DNA of 64,000 nt from Candidatus Gastranaerophilales bacterium (GTDB taxonomy: Bacteria > Cyanobacteriota > Vampirovibrionia > Gastranaerophilales > Gastranaerophilaceae): positions 1-64,000 of the forward strand of contig CALUQX010000012.1 in NCBI GenBank assembly GCA_944323045.1, in the 5' to 3' direction. Both the position numbers and the translations under genes were made by a program. Positions 38,132-47,101 of this stretch are shown one piece after another. Numbering within the stretch: position 1 is the stretch's first letter; the number at the start of each line of letters is the position of its first letter. The notes below the pieces were generated by a model. That model was not told the origin of the DNA and did no database searches. It was given only the letters and a program-made list of their open reading frames with translations.

Positions 38132-38995
38132 TTAGCCTTTAACCTGACTCATAACTTCTTCTGCAAAGTTGTCCTGACGTTTTTCAAGACCTTCACCGAG
38201 TACGTATCTGGTGAATTTTTCGACTGTCAATTTGCCTTCAATCAATTGTCCAACAGTTATATCAGGATTTTTGATGAATGGTTGTTCAAGAAGAACACGA
38301 CCTGCCATAAGTTTATTTACACGACCTTCAACAATTTTTGCTCTGATGTTTTCCGGCTTTTTCAACAGGTCTTCTTTACCCATTTCTATTTCTGTTTCGT
38401 GATCGATTACTGATTGCGGAATTTCATTTCTTGAAATGAATTCAGGAGCAGAAGATGCAATGTGAAGACAGATATCATTCATCAATTCAGCATCTTTTTT
38501 ATCAGTTTGAATCAAAACGCCGATTTTACCGTTGTGAATGTATGTTGCGGTGTTGCCTTCATAACGTACGAATCTTCTGAATGTGATTTTTTCGCCGATT
38601 GATGCGATTTTTTCTTTAATAACTTCTGAAATAACTTTTCCGCATTTAGGGCAAGTTGAAGATAATAAAGCATCTACATCAGCCGGATTTGATTCTGCAA
38701 CCATTTCAGCTAAACCGCTTGTTAATTCTTTAAATTCTTCATTTTTTGCAACGAAATCAGTTTCGCAGTTAACTTCAACCATAGCGCCGGCATTGTCAAG
38801 AATAGCTGATGCTACAAGACCTTCTGCAGCAATTCTGCCCATTTTTTTGTCAGCAGATGCCATGCCTTTTTGGCGGAGAACTTCCATGGCTTTTTCCATA
38901 TCGCCATCAGTTTCTACTAATGCTTTTTTAGCATCCATCATGCCTGCACCGGTTTTGTCACGTAATTCTTTTACCATTTGTGCTGTAATATTCAT
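38132..38995 (-). CDS. tsf: Elongation factor Ts
   Basis: EF-Ts recycles EF-Tu-GDP. The 287-residue protein has the N-terminal UBA-like domain (VKELRDKTGAGMMDAKKAL) and the signature TDFVAKNEEF (80-89). An unusual Cys pair CPKC (115-118) sits in the segment between the two core subdomains, where other EF-Ts proteins usually lack cysteines. Ribosome site AAAGGAGAG. It follows rpsB, the standard order. Confidence 0.97.
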   Translation of the reverse strand: MNITAQMVKELRDKTGAGMMDAKKALVETDGDMEKAMEVLRQKGMASADKKMGRIAAEGLVASAILDNAGAMVEVNCETDFVAKNEEFKELTSGLAEMVAESNPADVDALLSSTCPKCGKVISEVIKEKIASIGEKITFRRFVRYEGNTATYIHNGKIGVLIQTDKKDAELMNDICLHIASSAPEFISRNEIPQSVIDHETEIEMGKEDLLKKPENIRAKIVEGRVNKLMAGRVLLEQPFIKNPDITVGQLIEGKLTVEKFTRYVLGEGLEKRQDNFAEEVMSQVKG

Positions 38996-39115
38996 TAATT
39001 TCTCTCCTTTATTTAAGGGGTATAAGGGATAAGGAAAAAGGGAGATAAAATTTTTAAATTTTTAAATTCTTCCCTTTTTTCCTTTACCAATTACTCCTTA
39101 TTTTAATTTTAACTG
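38996..39115 (-). promoter_or_regulatory. rpsB-tsf intergenic hairpin
   Basis: In minus-strand RNA AAGGAAAAAAGGGA (near 39068-39081) can pair with TCCCTTTTTCCTT (near 39035-39047), across an AT-rich loop of about 20 bases. There is no T run, so it could limit but not end read-through into tsf, or protect mRNA. Confidence 0.35.
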
Positions 39116-39907
39116 TTATTCAGCAGTAACTTCTGTCTGTTCTGCAACTACTTCTTCCTGTTTAACGCCGGCATCTTCAGCTTTTATTTCTTCAATTTTA
39201 GCTGTTTTGTTAGCGTTGTTTTCTTTTAATTGTTTGCCTTCAAGAACTGCATCAGCGAGTTTTGAAGTAATCAATTTAATAGAACGGATAGCGTCATCAT
39301 TACCAGGAATGATGTAGTTGATGCCATCCGGATCTGCATTTGTATCAGCAAGACAGATTACAGGAATTTCTAATTTGTTTGCTTCTTTAATAGCAATTAA
39401 TTCTTTTTTCTGGTCGATAATGAAGATTAAATCAGGGAGACCGCGCATATCTTTAATACCGCCTAAAGTTTTGCTCAATTTACCTAATTCACGGTTCAAT
39501 CTAGCAATTTCTTTTTTAGGAAGTTTTTCAGCGTGACCTGAGTTCATAAAATCTTCCAATTCTCTTAATTTGCTTACGCGGCTGCGAATAGTTTCAAAGT
39601 TTGTGAGCATACCACCGAGCCATCTTCTGTTAATGTAATAAGCACCGGCTCTTTTAGCTTCTTCTGCAACTACGTCGGCAGCTTGTTTTTTTGTACCTAC
39701 GAATAAGATATTTTTATTGCGTGCGGCAAATTCTCTGACTACTGCATATGCTTCGTCTAACAAGTCAGTAGTTTTGCGCAAATCAATTACATAAATACCG
39801 TTTCTTGCGCCGTAAATATACGGTTTCATTTTAGGGTTCCATCTTTGTGTCTGGTGTCCGAAATGTACACCTGCTTCTAAAAGTTCAATCATAGATGCTG
39901 TTGGCAT
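39116..39907 (-). CDS. rpsB: 30S ribosomal protein S2
   Basis: A 263-residue S2 with the family patterns [25 protein letters not shown] and [11 protein letters not shown], and [14 protein letters not shown] Glu/Ala-rich tail of about 35 residues follows the core. Ribosome site AAGGAG lies seven bases upstream. The mRNA leader is about 120 bases, long enough for the S2 autoregulation known in other bacteria. Confidence 0.98.
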   Translation of the reverse strand: MPTASMIELLEAGVHFGHQTQRWNPKMKPYIYGARNGIYVIDLRKTTDLLDEAYAVVREFAARNKNILFVGTKKQAADVVAEEAKRAGAYYINRRWLGGMLTNFETIRSRVSKLRELEDFMNSGHAEKLPKKEIARLNRELGKLSKTLGGIKDMRGLPDLIFIIDQKKELIAIKEANKLEIPVICLADTNADPDGINYIIPGNDDAIRSIKLITSKLADAVLEGKQLKENNANKTAKIEEIKAEDAGVKQEEVVAEQTEVTAE

Positions 39908-40062
39908 CGTTTTTCTCCTTATGTTAAATGTAATGTACTACGGGCTAAACAGTCCCATCTGTTATATTAGCTATTTAAAATAAAACTATTGCCTTATTTT
40001 TAACGCCGCAGACTAGGGCAAAACCTATCGGACTAGTATAACCAATATAATAATAGTACAAA
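39908..40062 (-). promoter_or_regulatory. rpsB promoter and leader
   Basis: TTTGTA (40062-40057), 16 bases and TATACT (40040-40035) form a promoter on the minus strand. The leader contains short pairings such as GGGACTGTTTAGCCC (39945-39959 region). An S2-binding element is possible but not shown. Confidence 0.4.
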
Positions 40063-40169
40063 AAAATATTTCTGCAAAGTGTTTGTTTAATTATGTTACG
40101 CAGAATTATACAATATTCCTTGTTCTATACTTGCTTGATTTTGCTTATTTTTTGCATAAACTTAAGTGT

Positions 40170-41354
40170 ATGAGCAAATATTCTGACGCTAAAAAAGTAT
40201 TGACTTCACAGGGGAAATTCTATATTAATCTCGGGCTGGAGCGAATCTCTGCTATACTGGATTTGCTTGGCAATCCGCAGGACAAATTAAACTGTATTCA
40301 TGTTGCCGGCACAAACGGCAAAGGGTCTGTCTGTGCAATTATAGAGAATATTTTGCGCAAATCCAGTAGAAAAACAGGTCTTTACACAAGTCCTCATATC
40401 TTTGAATATACAGAAAGGATTAAAGTTTCTGGAGCAGATATACCGGAAGAAAAATTTGCCAATCTGGTGTTTGAAATTTGTTCTCTTGCGGATAAACATA
40501 ATATTCATCTAACAGAATTTGAAATATTAACGGCAATGGCATTCAAATACTTTGCAGAACAAAACTGTGATGTTGTTGTTCTTGAAACAGGGCTTGGCGG
40601 ACGGTTTGATGCAACAAATGTAATTAAAAAGAATCTGTGTTCAATCATTACACACATTGACCTTGACCATACAGAAAGACTCGGTAATACAAAAGACAAA
40701 ATAGCTTTTGAGAAAGCCGGTATTATAAAATCAGGCTGCCCTGTTTTTACCTCGGAAGGTTATGAGGCAATACGTGATATGGCAGATGAAAAAGATTCAC
40801 TTCTTGTTATGGTTGCCCCGTTTGAGGATATTTCAGAACTTGCACTCAAAGGAACCTGTCAGCAGGAAAATCTATCGCTTGCGCTGGCTGCAATACGTTA
40901 TCTTTTCCCTGATATAACGCAAGAGACAATCATTGAGGGGCTGAGGACAGTTAAGCATCCATGCCGCTTTCAGGTAATTGAAGATAAAAAACTAATCATT
41001 GACGCTTGTCACAACCCGAATGGCGCGCTTGCGCTCCGTGACAGTCTTGAATTATATTATCCGAATACCAGACGCCGTTTTGTCTTCGGCTGTCTTAAAA
41101 ACAAGGATTACAAAAAAATGATACAGATTCTGTTCTCTCAAGGAGATGAAATATATTTTTATCATTTTGACAACAAAAATTCTTGCTCTATCAAGGAATT
41201 GGAAGACGCCTGTGATTTGCCTTCCAAAAAATTTGTTTCTTTAGACGAATTATACAAAAATAATCCGCAAAATGATGTCTGGACTATCATCTGCGGATCA
41301 TTTTATATGTTAAACGAAATTATTCCTCATAGTTTTCTGACATCTCTGCCATAA
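40170..41354 (+). CDS. folC: Folylpolyglutamate synthase / dihydrofolate synthase
   Basis: A Mur-ligase-fold enzyme that adds glutamate to (dihydro)folate or dihydropteroate. Motifs: HVAGTNGKGSVCAI (ATP loop), GLYTSPH, LETGLGGRFDATNV, and a C-terminal HNPNGALAL. I chose the ATG at 40170 (394 aa), matching the family start; the frame upstream to 40083 is hydrophobic and non-homologous. No Shine-Dalgarno is visible and a CATAAA box ends ten bases before the ATG, so it may be leaderless. The 3' end overlaps the convergent glycosyltransferase by 35 bases. Confidence 0.93.
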   Translation: MSKYSDAKKVLTSQGKFYINLGLERISAILDLLGNPQDKLNCIHVAGTNGKGSVCAIIENILRKSSRKTGLYTSPHIFEYTERIKVSGADIPEEKFANLVFEICSLADKHNIHLTEFEILTAMAFKYFAEQNCDVVVLETGLGGRFDATNVIKKNLCSIITHIDLDHTERLGNTKDKIAFEKAGIIKSGCPVFTSEGYEAIRDMADEKDSLLVMVAPFEDISELALKGTCQQENLSLALAAIRYLFPDITQETIIEGLRTVKHPCRFQVIEDKKLIIDACHNPNGALALRDSLELYYPNTRRRFVFGCLKNKDYKKMIQILFSQGDEIYFYHFDNKNSCSIKELEDACDLPSKKFVSLDELYKNNPQNDVWTIICGSFYMLNEIIPHSFLTSLP

Positions 41355-42882
41355 AATTTTCTACCTTGCCCGGTTTAAACTCAGAACATGTGTTCCAGAT
41401 AAGAGTTTCTTTTGTTTCATTCAATGCAGGGCTTGGAAAATCACAACTGCAGGTGCCTTTTAACATGTTTCTTGACCCGTCAGGACAGGATTTGAAATGC
41501 TCACAGCAGCTGCAAATCTTTAGTACAAAATTATATTCATTCAGTTTTAATTTCAATTCCTGAAGTGCGTCTATCATTCTTAAATGACTTCTTGTGACGT
41601 ATTTCTTTTTCTTATAAATGAATTTAATCTTAGCCAGTCCGCTTTCTGAAATAAATTCCAGCCGGCAAGGAATATGAGTTTGATTTTTACCAGCAAGAAC
41701 CATAACATCTATTGCCAATTTTTCAACGCCAGCAGGCAATTCTTCGCGTTTTGCGATTTTATTTCTTATTGCACGAATCGGCGGGAAGTGTTTTATTATG
41801 TGGCAGATTGAATAAATCGGATACAAACATAATCTTATGGTTTCCATAAATGTCAATTTTGCATTAATAAGACTTATTCCAAATGCGACCATTAATATTA
41901 TAAATGTGAATAAAACTATTTTGAAATCCACAAAGAAATAGTACTGATATGAATGTTTCAGCACCCATGCATATACAAACAAAATCAGCCAGAAATTAGG
42001 GTAAAGCAGAGAAAATGTGTGTTCTGCAAAAACCAAATTTTTCGGTTTTATCTGCCGCAGGCAGTTTTTAAACAAATCCATTCTTACAGAAAGCCGTGGC
42101 TGTTTAAATTCGTAATTCAAAGTATCTACATAGGTTTGAATATTAGGGTTATAAGTGCAAGGAAATCCAATTTTAGACAGTAACAAGCTGTATTTAAGTT
42201 CAGTATTAATGTCTTTGAAATCGACCTCGCCAATTCTGTCAACAATATCTTTTCTTATAATAAAAACACCTGAATCTGCACGTGCCGCAAGTCCAAACAA
42301 GGAACGTGCCTGACGCAGAAAGTTCATATGATATTTCTGATAAGCGGCTTTAATCTTATCAACAGGACCCAAATTTTCAGTAAGCATAAGAGTTTCGCCG
42401 CAAAGAACACTGTGTTTTTCCAGAGCAGAATTTACTGTGGATAAAAAGTCAGTCGGAATACTCCTATCTGCATCTATAAATACATAAGAATCAATAGTCT
42501 GGTCATTTGTCAGGCGTTCTATAAACATTGATACAGCCTGATCTTTTCCTATTGTGCCGACATTCTGGATGTTTATTACTTTTATAAACGGTTCGCGTTC
42601 AAAAAGTTCTTCTGACCCGTCACAGCAATTATCCAGCAGCACAAAAATTTTAAAATTATCTATAGGATAATCTTGCAATTTTAACTGATTAATCAACTGT
42701 GCCAGAGTAGACTTGTTGTTATGCGCGTAAATCACAACAGCAAGATTCTCTTTTTCCCCATATTTTTGATATCTTTTCTCTATTCGAAACGGTTTATCAT
42801 TAAGGTTTCTAAGCGCCAGAACAAGAAAATATATTGTATAAAGCGCAATGTACACATATAAAATATCTAAAACTATTTCCAT
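41320..42882 (-). CDS. Membrane glycosyltransferase family 2 with Cys-rich C terminus
   Basis: The 520-residue protein has one N-terminal membrane helix (VLDILYVYIALYTIYFLVLAL), a GT2 catalytic domain (AVVIYAHNNKSTLAQLI, VLLDNCCDGSE, SYVFIDADRSIPTDFL), membrane helices near 290-360, and a cytoplasmic tail. The tail has a Cys cluster (CSCCEHFKSC, GTCSCDF, WNTCSEF) that may bind metal. The GT2-plus-helices plan is that of synthases of polysaccharide or glycolipid; the product is unknown. I chose the ATG at 42882, with AAAGG eight bases before it. Confidence 0.85.
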   Translation of the reverse strand: MEIVLDILYVYIALYTIYFLVLALRNLNDKPFRIEKRYQKYGEKENLAVVIYAHNNKSTLAQLINQLKLQDYPIDNFKIFVLLDNCCDGSEELFEREPFIKVINIQNVGTIGKDQAVSMFIERLTNDQTIDSYVFIDADRSIPTDFLSTVNSALEKHSVLCGETLMLTENLGPVDKIKAAYQKYHMNFLRQARSLFGLAARADSGVFIIRKDIVDRIGEVDFKDINTELKYSLLLSKIGFPCTYNPNIQTYVDTLNYEFKQPRLSVRMDLFKNCLRQIKPKNLVFAEHTFSLLYPNFWLILFVYAWVLKHSYQYYFFVDFKIVLFTFIILMVAFGISLINAKLTFMETIRLCLYPIYSICHIIKHFPPIRAIRNKIAKREELPAGVEKLAIDVMVLAGKNQTHIPCRLEFISESGLAKIKFIYKKKKYVTRSHLRMIDALQELKLKLNEYNFVLKICSCCEHFKSCPDGSRNMLKGTCSCDFPSPALNETKETLIWNTCSEFKPGKVENFMAEMSENYEE

Positions 42883-42989
42883 AACTTTACCTTTCAATAT
42901 CATGATTCTAGTTAAAATCAAAAAAAATATCCATTACATGTTAATATTTGTGTAGAAAGGTTTAATCAAAGACAAACTATATTAATTAA

Positions 42990-43022
42990 AGAGTCGGCGC
43001 GAGCAAAGCTCGCGCCGACTCT
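42990..43022 (-). terminator. Terminator of the Ycf23-like gene
   Basis: A perfect 15-base stem (arms AGAGTCGGCGCGAGC and complement) with an AAA loop, followed in minus-strand RNA by a T-rich tract. It is the most stable hairpin of the window. Confidence 0.88.
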
Positions 43023-43043
43023 AAAACTTTTCAAATCAATGAA

Positions 43044-43802
43044 TTAAACAAGTTCTAAAACATGCTGAGTGTTTTTAGCGGCAATTTCAACCAATTGTTT
43101 AGCTGTAGCCATCATTGATAATTCAGAATCCATTTTGTTAATGCAAGATCCGCATCCGATAGCGCTTGCGCCTGCAGCGAATGCAAATGATGCAGTTGTA
43201 GGGTTGATACCTGTAGCTGTCATAATCGGAAGATCAATGTTTCTTGCAAGTTCTACAGTGTTAGAAAGAGTCAATTCCGCTCTTTCCATCAAGCCGCGAA
43301 CACCTGCTGCAGGAGTTTCTTTTGAGAAGTGACCTTCTGTCTGGATTAAATCAATACCCATTGTTTCCAATTTTCTAGCCAATTCAATCTGTTCTGCAAC
43401 TTCAATTTCTCCCGGAATTGTTACTGAGAAAAATACTCTTGTATCACCTAACAATTCAAGTGTTCTGTTTACTAAAGTCAAAACATCTTGAGCAGAGAAT
43501 GAAGTACCTTTTTTGTAAAGTACATCAAAGTTGCCGAGTTCAATAGCATCAGCGCCTAGTTCAACGGCTCTAACAAGTTCTTCCGGAACAATTGATGAAA
43601 CAAATAAAGGCATGTCTGTCATTTCTCTAACTTCAGAAATAATTTTTTCATCTGCACAAATATCAATTGCGCTTGCATTAGCATATTCAGCAGCTCTTAC
43701 AACTTTTTTAACGTTTTCAATATCAAAATTGTCGATACCTGCAATAATTTTTACTGCTCTTTTTTCCATTAAGTGTTGTTTGAATGATTCAATTCTTGTC
43801 AT
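43044..43802 (-). CDS. ycf23: Ycf23/DUF561 family protein
   Basis: A 252-residue TIM-barrel-like protein of the cyanobacterial and plastid DUF561 (Ycf23) family: KIIAGIDNFDIENVKKVVRAAE, CADEKIISEVREMTDMPLFVSSIVPEEL, GADAIELGNFD, and near the end SAIGCGSCINKM. Its activity is unknown; related barrels bind phosphate or thiazole-like substrates. The gene is one of the best signs of cyanobacterial ancestry. Ribosome site AAGGAG. Confidence 0.92.
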   Translation of the reverse strand: MTRIESFKQHLMEKRAVKIIAGIDNFDIENVKKVVRAAEYANASAIDICADEKIISEVREMTDMPLFVSSIVPEELVRAVELGADAIELGNFDVLYKKGTSFSAQDVLTLVNRTLELLGDTRVFFSVTIPGEIEVAEQIELARKLETMGIDLIQTEGHFSKETPAAGVRGLMERAELTLSNTVELARNIDLPIMTATGINPTTASFAFAAGASAIGCGSCINKMDSELSMMATAKQLVEIAAKNTQHVLELV

Positions 43803-43958
43803 ATATATTCTCCTTTTTTAAAATAATATATCTCAACTTTTTACTGAATTATACATTAAAATTATAATAATTTCAACAACTAATCTTAATTTAGATTAAC
43901 AGGGGTTAAAAAAACAGCTTGAATGAGGCTGATAATAATGTATATAAGGAGTATTAAG

Positions 43959-44657
43959 TTGAATAGAGTAATATTAATTTTGTTGTTGTTAATCACCTCA
44001 GTTCCAGCATACAGTTACAATTTTGCACCGGATGAAAAAGTTACAATAAACATTTATGAAAAAATAAACCCGTCCATTGTATCAATAGATGCACAGGTAT
44101 CTGACGGCTTTTCCGCCGGAACAGGCTGTATTGTGCGGGAAGACGGGGTTATATTAACCGGCTCGCATGTTATAGACGGCGCCCAAAGCATTGAAGTAAA
44201 AACATCCGACGGAAAAACATATATGGCAAAAGTTATGGCGCAAATGGGGAAAAATAAGGATCTGGCACTGCTAAAAATAAATTCAAAAGAAAAATTTCCG
44301 GTTATAGAATTTGGAGATTCTGATGAAGTTAAAGTAGGACAAAAAGTCCTTGCTATAGGTAACCCCTTCGGCTTTGCAGGAACTTTGACTCAGGGGATTG
44401 TATCCAGAATTGATTACAAAAAAGGCAGGATTCAAACAGATGCATCAATAAATCCGGGGTGTTCAGGCGGTCCTTTGCTTAATGCATCAGGTGAAGTTAT
44501 CGGCATAAGCCAGTCGATTTACAACCCCGACAACAATATATCAAATATCGGCATAGGATTTGCAATTCCTGTTAATGAGGCGAAAAAATTCTTAGCCGCT
44601 GCTAATATAAACGAAAAAACAATTAACAGCAAAAAACGTTTTGCAAATAAAGAGTAA
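43959..44657 (+). CDS. Secreted HtrA/DegP-like serine protease without PDZ domain
   Basis: A 232-residue exported trypsin-fold protease. After a signal peptide (NRVILILLLLITSVPAYS) it shows the triad H70 (LTGSHVIDGA), D101 (KNKDLALLKI) and S169 (NPGCSGGPLL). The conserved GNSGG is GCSGG here. PDZ domains, present in DegP, are absent. I chose the TTG start at 43959, because AAGGAG lies seven bases before it and it gives a clean signal peptide; ATG codons at 43923 and 43938 lack ribosome sites. It probably acts in periplasmic protein quality control. Confidence 0.85.
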   Translation: MNRVILILLLLITSVPAYSYNFAPDEKVTINIYEKINPSIVSIDAQVSDGFSAGTGCIVREDGVILTGSHVIDGAQSIEVKTSDGKTYMAKVMAQMGKNKDLALLKINSKEKFPVIEFGDSDEVKVGQKVLAIGNPFGFAGTLTQGIVSRIDYKKGRIQTDASINPGCSGGPLLNASGEVIGISQSIYNPDNNISNIGIGFAIPVNEAKKFLAAANINEKTINSKKRFANKE

Positions 44658-44734
44658 ATCATTCATAATTCTTAAAATACAAACTCAGTTTTTATCTTTT
44701 TATGTTATATTTATATAGTTAATAAGGAGGGATA

Positions 44735-45646
44735 ATGACTGAGTATTATTTTATGAACGGAGAATATGTAGAAGCATCTAAAGCAATGATTCCGGTTCGT
44801 ACACACGCATTTTTATACGGTACCGCAGTTTTTGAAGGTATCAGAGGCTACTGGAATGAAGAAGAAAAACAATTGTATGTTTTTCGCGCTCCAGAACACT
44901 ATCAAAGACTTATTCACAGCGGCAAAATTATGCATATGGAAAGCCCTTATACAGTTGAAGAGTATTGCGAAATTACTCGTAATTTGTTAAAGAAAAACGG
45001 CTATAAAGAAAACTGCTATATGCGCCCTAATCTTTACAAATCAGCACAAAAAGTAGGTCCGGGTCTATATGACAATCCTGATGCATTTATGATTATACCT
45101 AATAAAATGGGGGATTATATAGATACATCAAAAGGTCTTAGAGTATGCGTTTCAAGCTGGAGAAGAAACAGCGACAATGCTATTCCTCCGCGCGCTAAAG
45201 TTGCCGGCGGTTATGCAAATGCCGCTTTAATCAAAACAGATGCTCATAACGCAGGCTTTGACGACGCTATTGTACTTGATGAAGCAGGTAAAGTTACAGA
45301 AGGTTCTGCAATGAATCTGTTTATAATCCAGAACGGAAAACTCATTACAACAAAGAAAACAGATGATATTCTTGTCGGAGTAACAAGAAATACAATCATT
45401 GAACTGGCTAAAGACTTAGGCATTCCGGTTGAAGAACGAGCAATTGACAGAACTGAATTGTACATCTCTGATGAAGCATTCTACTGTGGAACTGGCGCTC
45501 AAATCAGCCCTATAGTTGAAATAGACGGAAGAAAACTCGGCGACGGCAAAGTCGGTCCTATCGCAACAGATTTACAAAAACTGTATTTCGATGTTGTTTG
45601 CGGAAAAGTTCCAAAATACAAAAAATGGTGCATGCCGGTTTATTAA
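44735..45646 (+). CDS. ilvE: Branched-chain amino acid aminotransferase
   Basis: A 303-residue class IV PLP enzyme that interconverts Leu, Ile and Val with their 2-oxo acids. Patterns: YGTAVFEGIRGYW, RAKVAGGYANAALIKTDA (with the PLP lysine region), VTEGSAMNLFII and GVTRNTIIELA. Excellent ribosome site AAGGAGGG. mlaE follows after four bases. Its 2-oxo acid products are potential substrates of the Vor-type complex at the end of the window. Confidence 0.95.
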   Translation: MTEYYFMNGEYVEASKAMIPVRTHAFLYGTAVFEGIRGYWNEEEKQLYVFRAPEHYQRLIHSGKIMHMESPYTVEEYCEITRNLLKKNGYKENCYMRPNLYKSAQKVGPGLYDNPDAFMIIPNKMGDYIDTSKGLRVCVSSWRRNSDNAIPPRAKVAGGYANAALIKTDAHNAGFDDAIVLDEAGKVTEGSAMNLFIIQNGKLITTKKTDDILVGVTRNTIIELAKDLGIPVEERAIDRTELYISDEAFYCGTGAQISPIVEIDGRKLGDGKVGPIATDLQKLYFDVVCGKVPKYKKWCMPVY

Positions 45647-45650
45647 TTCT

Positions 45651-46388
45651 ATGATTGATTTTTTAGGACTATGTGTTCAAAATTTAATAAAATGTATTAA
45701 ATACATATTTGCAAGACAGGTGAGATTTTCGGCAATCATTTCACAGGCTGCGGCAGTAAGTTATGATTCGTTGTCAATCTCACTTATCATTGCATTTATT
45801 GCGGCGGCAGTTATTGCAATACAGGTTTCAAAACAGTTTTTAATGTCCGGAGCCGATACCTATATCGGCGGCACAATTGCTATTGTTATGATACGAGAAA
45901 TAGCCCCTGGTTTTGTCGCGCTTGCCATTGGTGCACGTGCCGGCACTGCAATATCTGCAGAAATTGCCAATATGCAGGTAACCTCTCAGGTAGATGCAAT
46001 AAAAACGCTTAAAGTAGACCCTGTAGGATATTATTTTACACCACGGATTATCGGTGCAACAATAACTGTACCAATGGTTGTTCTAATAGCAGAAGTCGTC
46101 GGGGTGCTCGGCGGCATGCTCGTTTCTAATGCGACAATAGATTTGCATCCGGCAAGATATATGAATTCTGTCTGGTTGTGGCTCAGCACACGTGATATTT
46201 ACATAAGTCTTTTAAAAGCCGCAATATTCGGCGGGCTAATTGCACTTGTCTGTGCAACTCAGGGCTATGAAACTAAAGGCGGAGCTAAAGAAGTCGGGAA
46301 TTCCACTACTCAAGCTGCAATTCTTTCGACTATATATTTATTAGTTGCAGATTTTGTAATAAACTTAATATTCTATATAGCAAAGTAG
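45651..46388 (+). CDS. mlaE: MlaE family lipid ABC transporter permease
   Basis: A 245-residue membrane protein with about five helices and the MlaE/YrbE patterns GTIAIVMIREIAPGFVALAIGARAG-like segment, AEIANMQVTSQVDAIKTLKVDP and a C-terminal permease helix. MlaE proteins form the permease of phospholipid transport between inner and outer membrane (and the TGD1 system of plastids). The ATPase and MlaD substrate-binding genes are not adjacent. I chose the ATG at 45651 since the upstream frame lies inside ilvE. Confidence 0.9.
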   Translation: MIDFLGLCVQNLIKCIKYIFARQVRFSAIISQAAAVSYDSLSISLIIAFIAAAVIAIQVSKQFLMSGADTYIGGTIAIVMIREIAPGFVALAIGARAGTAISAEIANMQVTSQVDAIKTLKVDPVGYYFTPRIIGATITVPMVVLIAEVVGVLGGMLVSNATIDLHPARYMNSVWLWLSTRDIYISLLKAAIFGGLIALVCATQGYETKGGAKEVGNSTTQAAILSTIYLLVADFVINLIFYIAK

Positions 46389-46420
46389 CAAAAAAAAATT
46401 TTACGGATTTTCTTTCCAAT

Positions 46421-46906
46421 ATGATTAAACCAATTACACAATATATGCGCAATAATACTGCCTATTGTATTAAGGGACCGGTCGGACGCGTAATGGATAC
46501 TAACATTAAACTCCGTCTGTTTTTCGATAAAAATGATAATGTTATCGCCAAATCAACAACTTTTTCTGCAGCTAGAGGCGGAAATAAGCTTATAAAAACA
46601 ATTCTACAAACAGCAGAAGGATTGGTTAAAATTACCGAGCACAATCTGGATGTCATAAAATTAAACAAATACAAAGGCAAAAAAAATTTCAAATATCCTT
46701 ATAGCATGTCCTCTTCAGTAGTTTATAATGACAGCACCACTGCAGAAAGAAAACTGTTTTTCATAAAATCAGGTATTAAATTTCTACGCACTGATGATGA
46801 CGGATATCTTATTTACAAAAAACAGCCGATTTTTAAAACGCAAAAATTAACACTACATTCTTCTGTCAACAAAGATGATTTTATATTTGACAGTTCAAAA
46901 ATTTAG
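46421..46906 (+). CDS. Hypothetical protein, 161 aa
   Basis: No recognised family. The protein is basic and rich in Lys and Asn, without a signal peptide or membrane helix. Predominantly beta segments are likely (TNIKLRLFFDKNDNVIAKST, KLFFIKSGIKFL). It lies 32 bases after mlaE with no ribosome site at the ATG, and probably shares its transcript. A role in the Mla system is not indicated by sequence. Confidence 0.6.
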   Translation: MIKPITQYMRNNTAYCIKGPVGRVMDTNIKLRLFFDKNDNVIAKSTTFSAARGGNKLIKTILQTAEGLVKITEHNLDVIKLNKYKGKKNFKYPYSMSSSVVYNDSTTAERKLFFIKSGIKFLRTDDDGYLIYKKQPIFKTQKLTLHSSVNKDDFIFDSSKI

Positions 46907-47101
46907 GTAATGGGGTTATTATCAATCGCGCTTTTGAAAAATCAAATCATAACCCATTGCATCTGCAAGTTTTTTTTGTTTCATACATTTTTGTTACATA
47001 TATGGACATTCTTGCGCTGCATGGGTAATTCAAAATGAAAACATGGATTACCTGCATTGTGATGACCTATCCTGGGCAGGAAAACACAAATGTTCTGATG
47101 A
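46907..47101. other. Structured intergenic region
   Basis: A bulged hairpin (46911-46921 with 46944-46955 region) followed by TTGC-ATCT-GCAA and eight T residues (about 46952-46977) probably ends the plus-strand transcript. A second hairpin, TGCATGGGTAAT with ATTACCTGCA (about 47018-47056), and CCTGGGCAGG (about 47072) precede the stop of the convergent GspE-like gene. A 42-codon frame at 46910-47038 spans these structures and is probably not a gene. Confidence 0.45.

Noticed and set aside
45651-46906. A complete Mla operon
   Set aside because: Only the permease is recognisable; the 161-aa neighbour lacks the MCE pattern and no ABC ATPase follows.
46910-47038. A 42-codon hydrophobic reading frame after the 161-aa gene
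   Set aside because: It spans the terminator-like hairpins, has only a weak ribosome site and no recognisable features.
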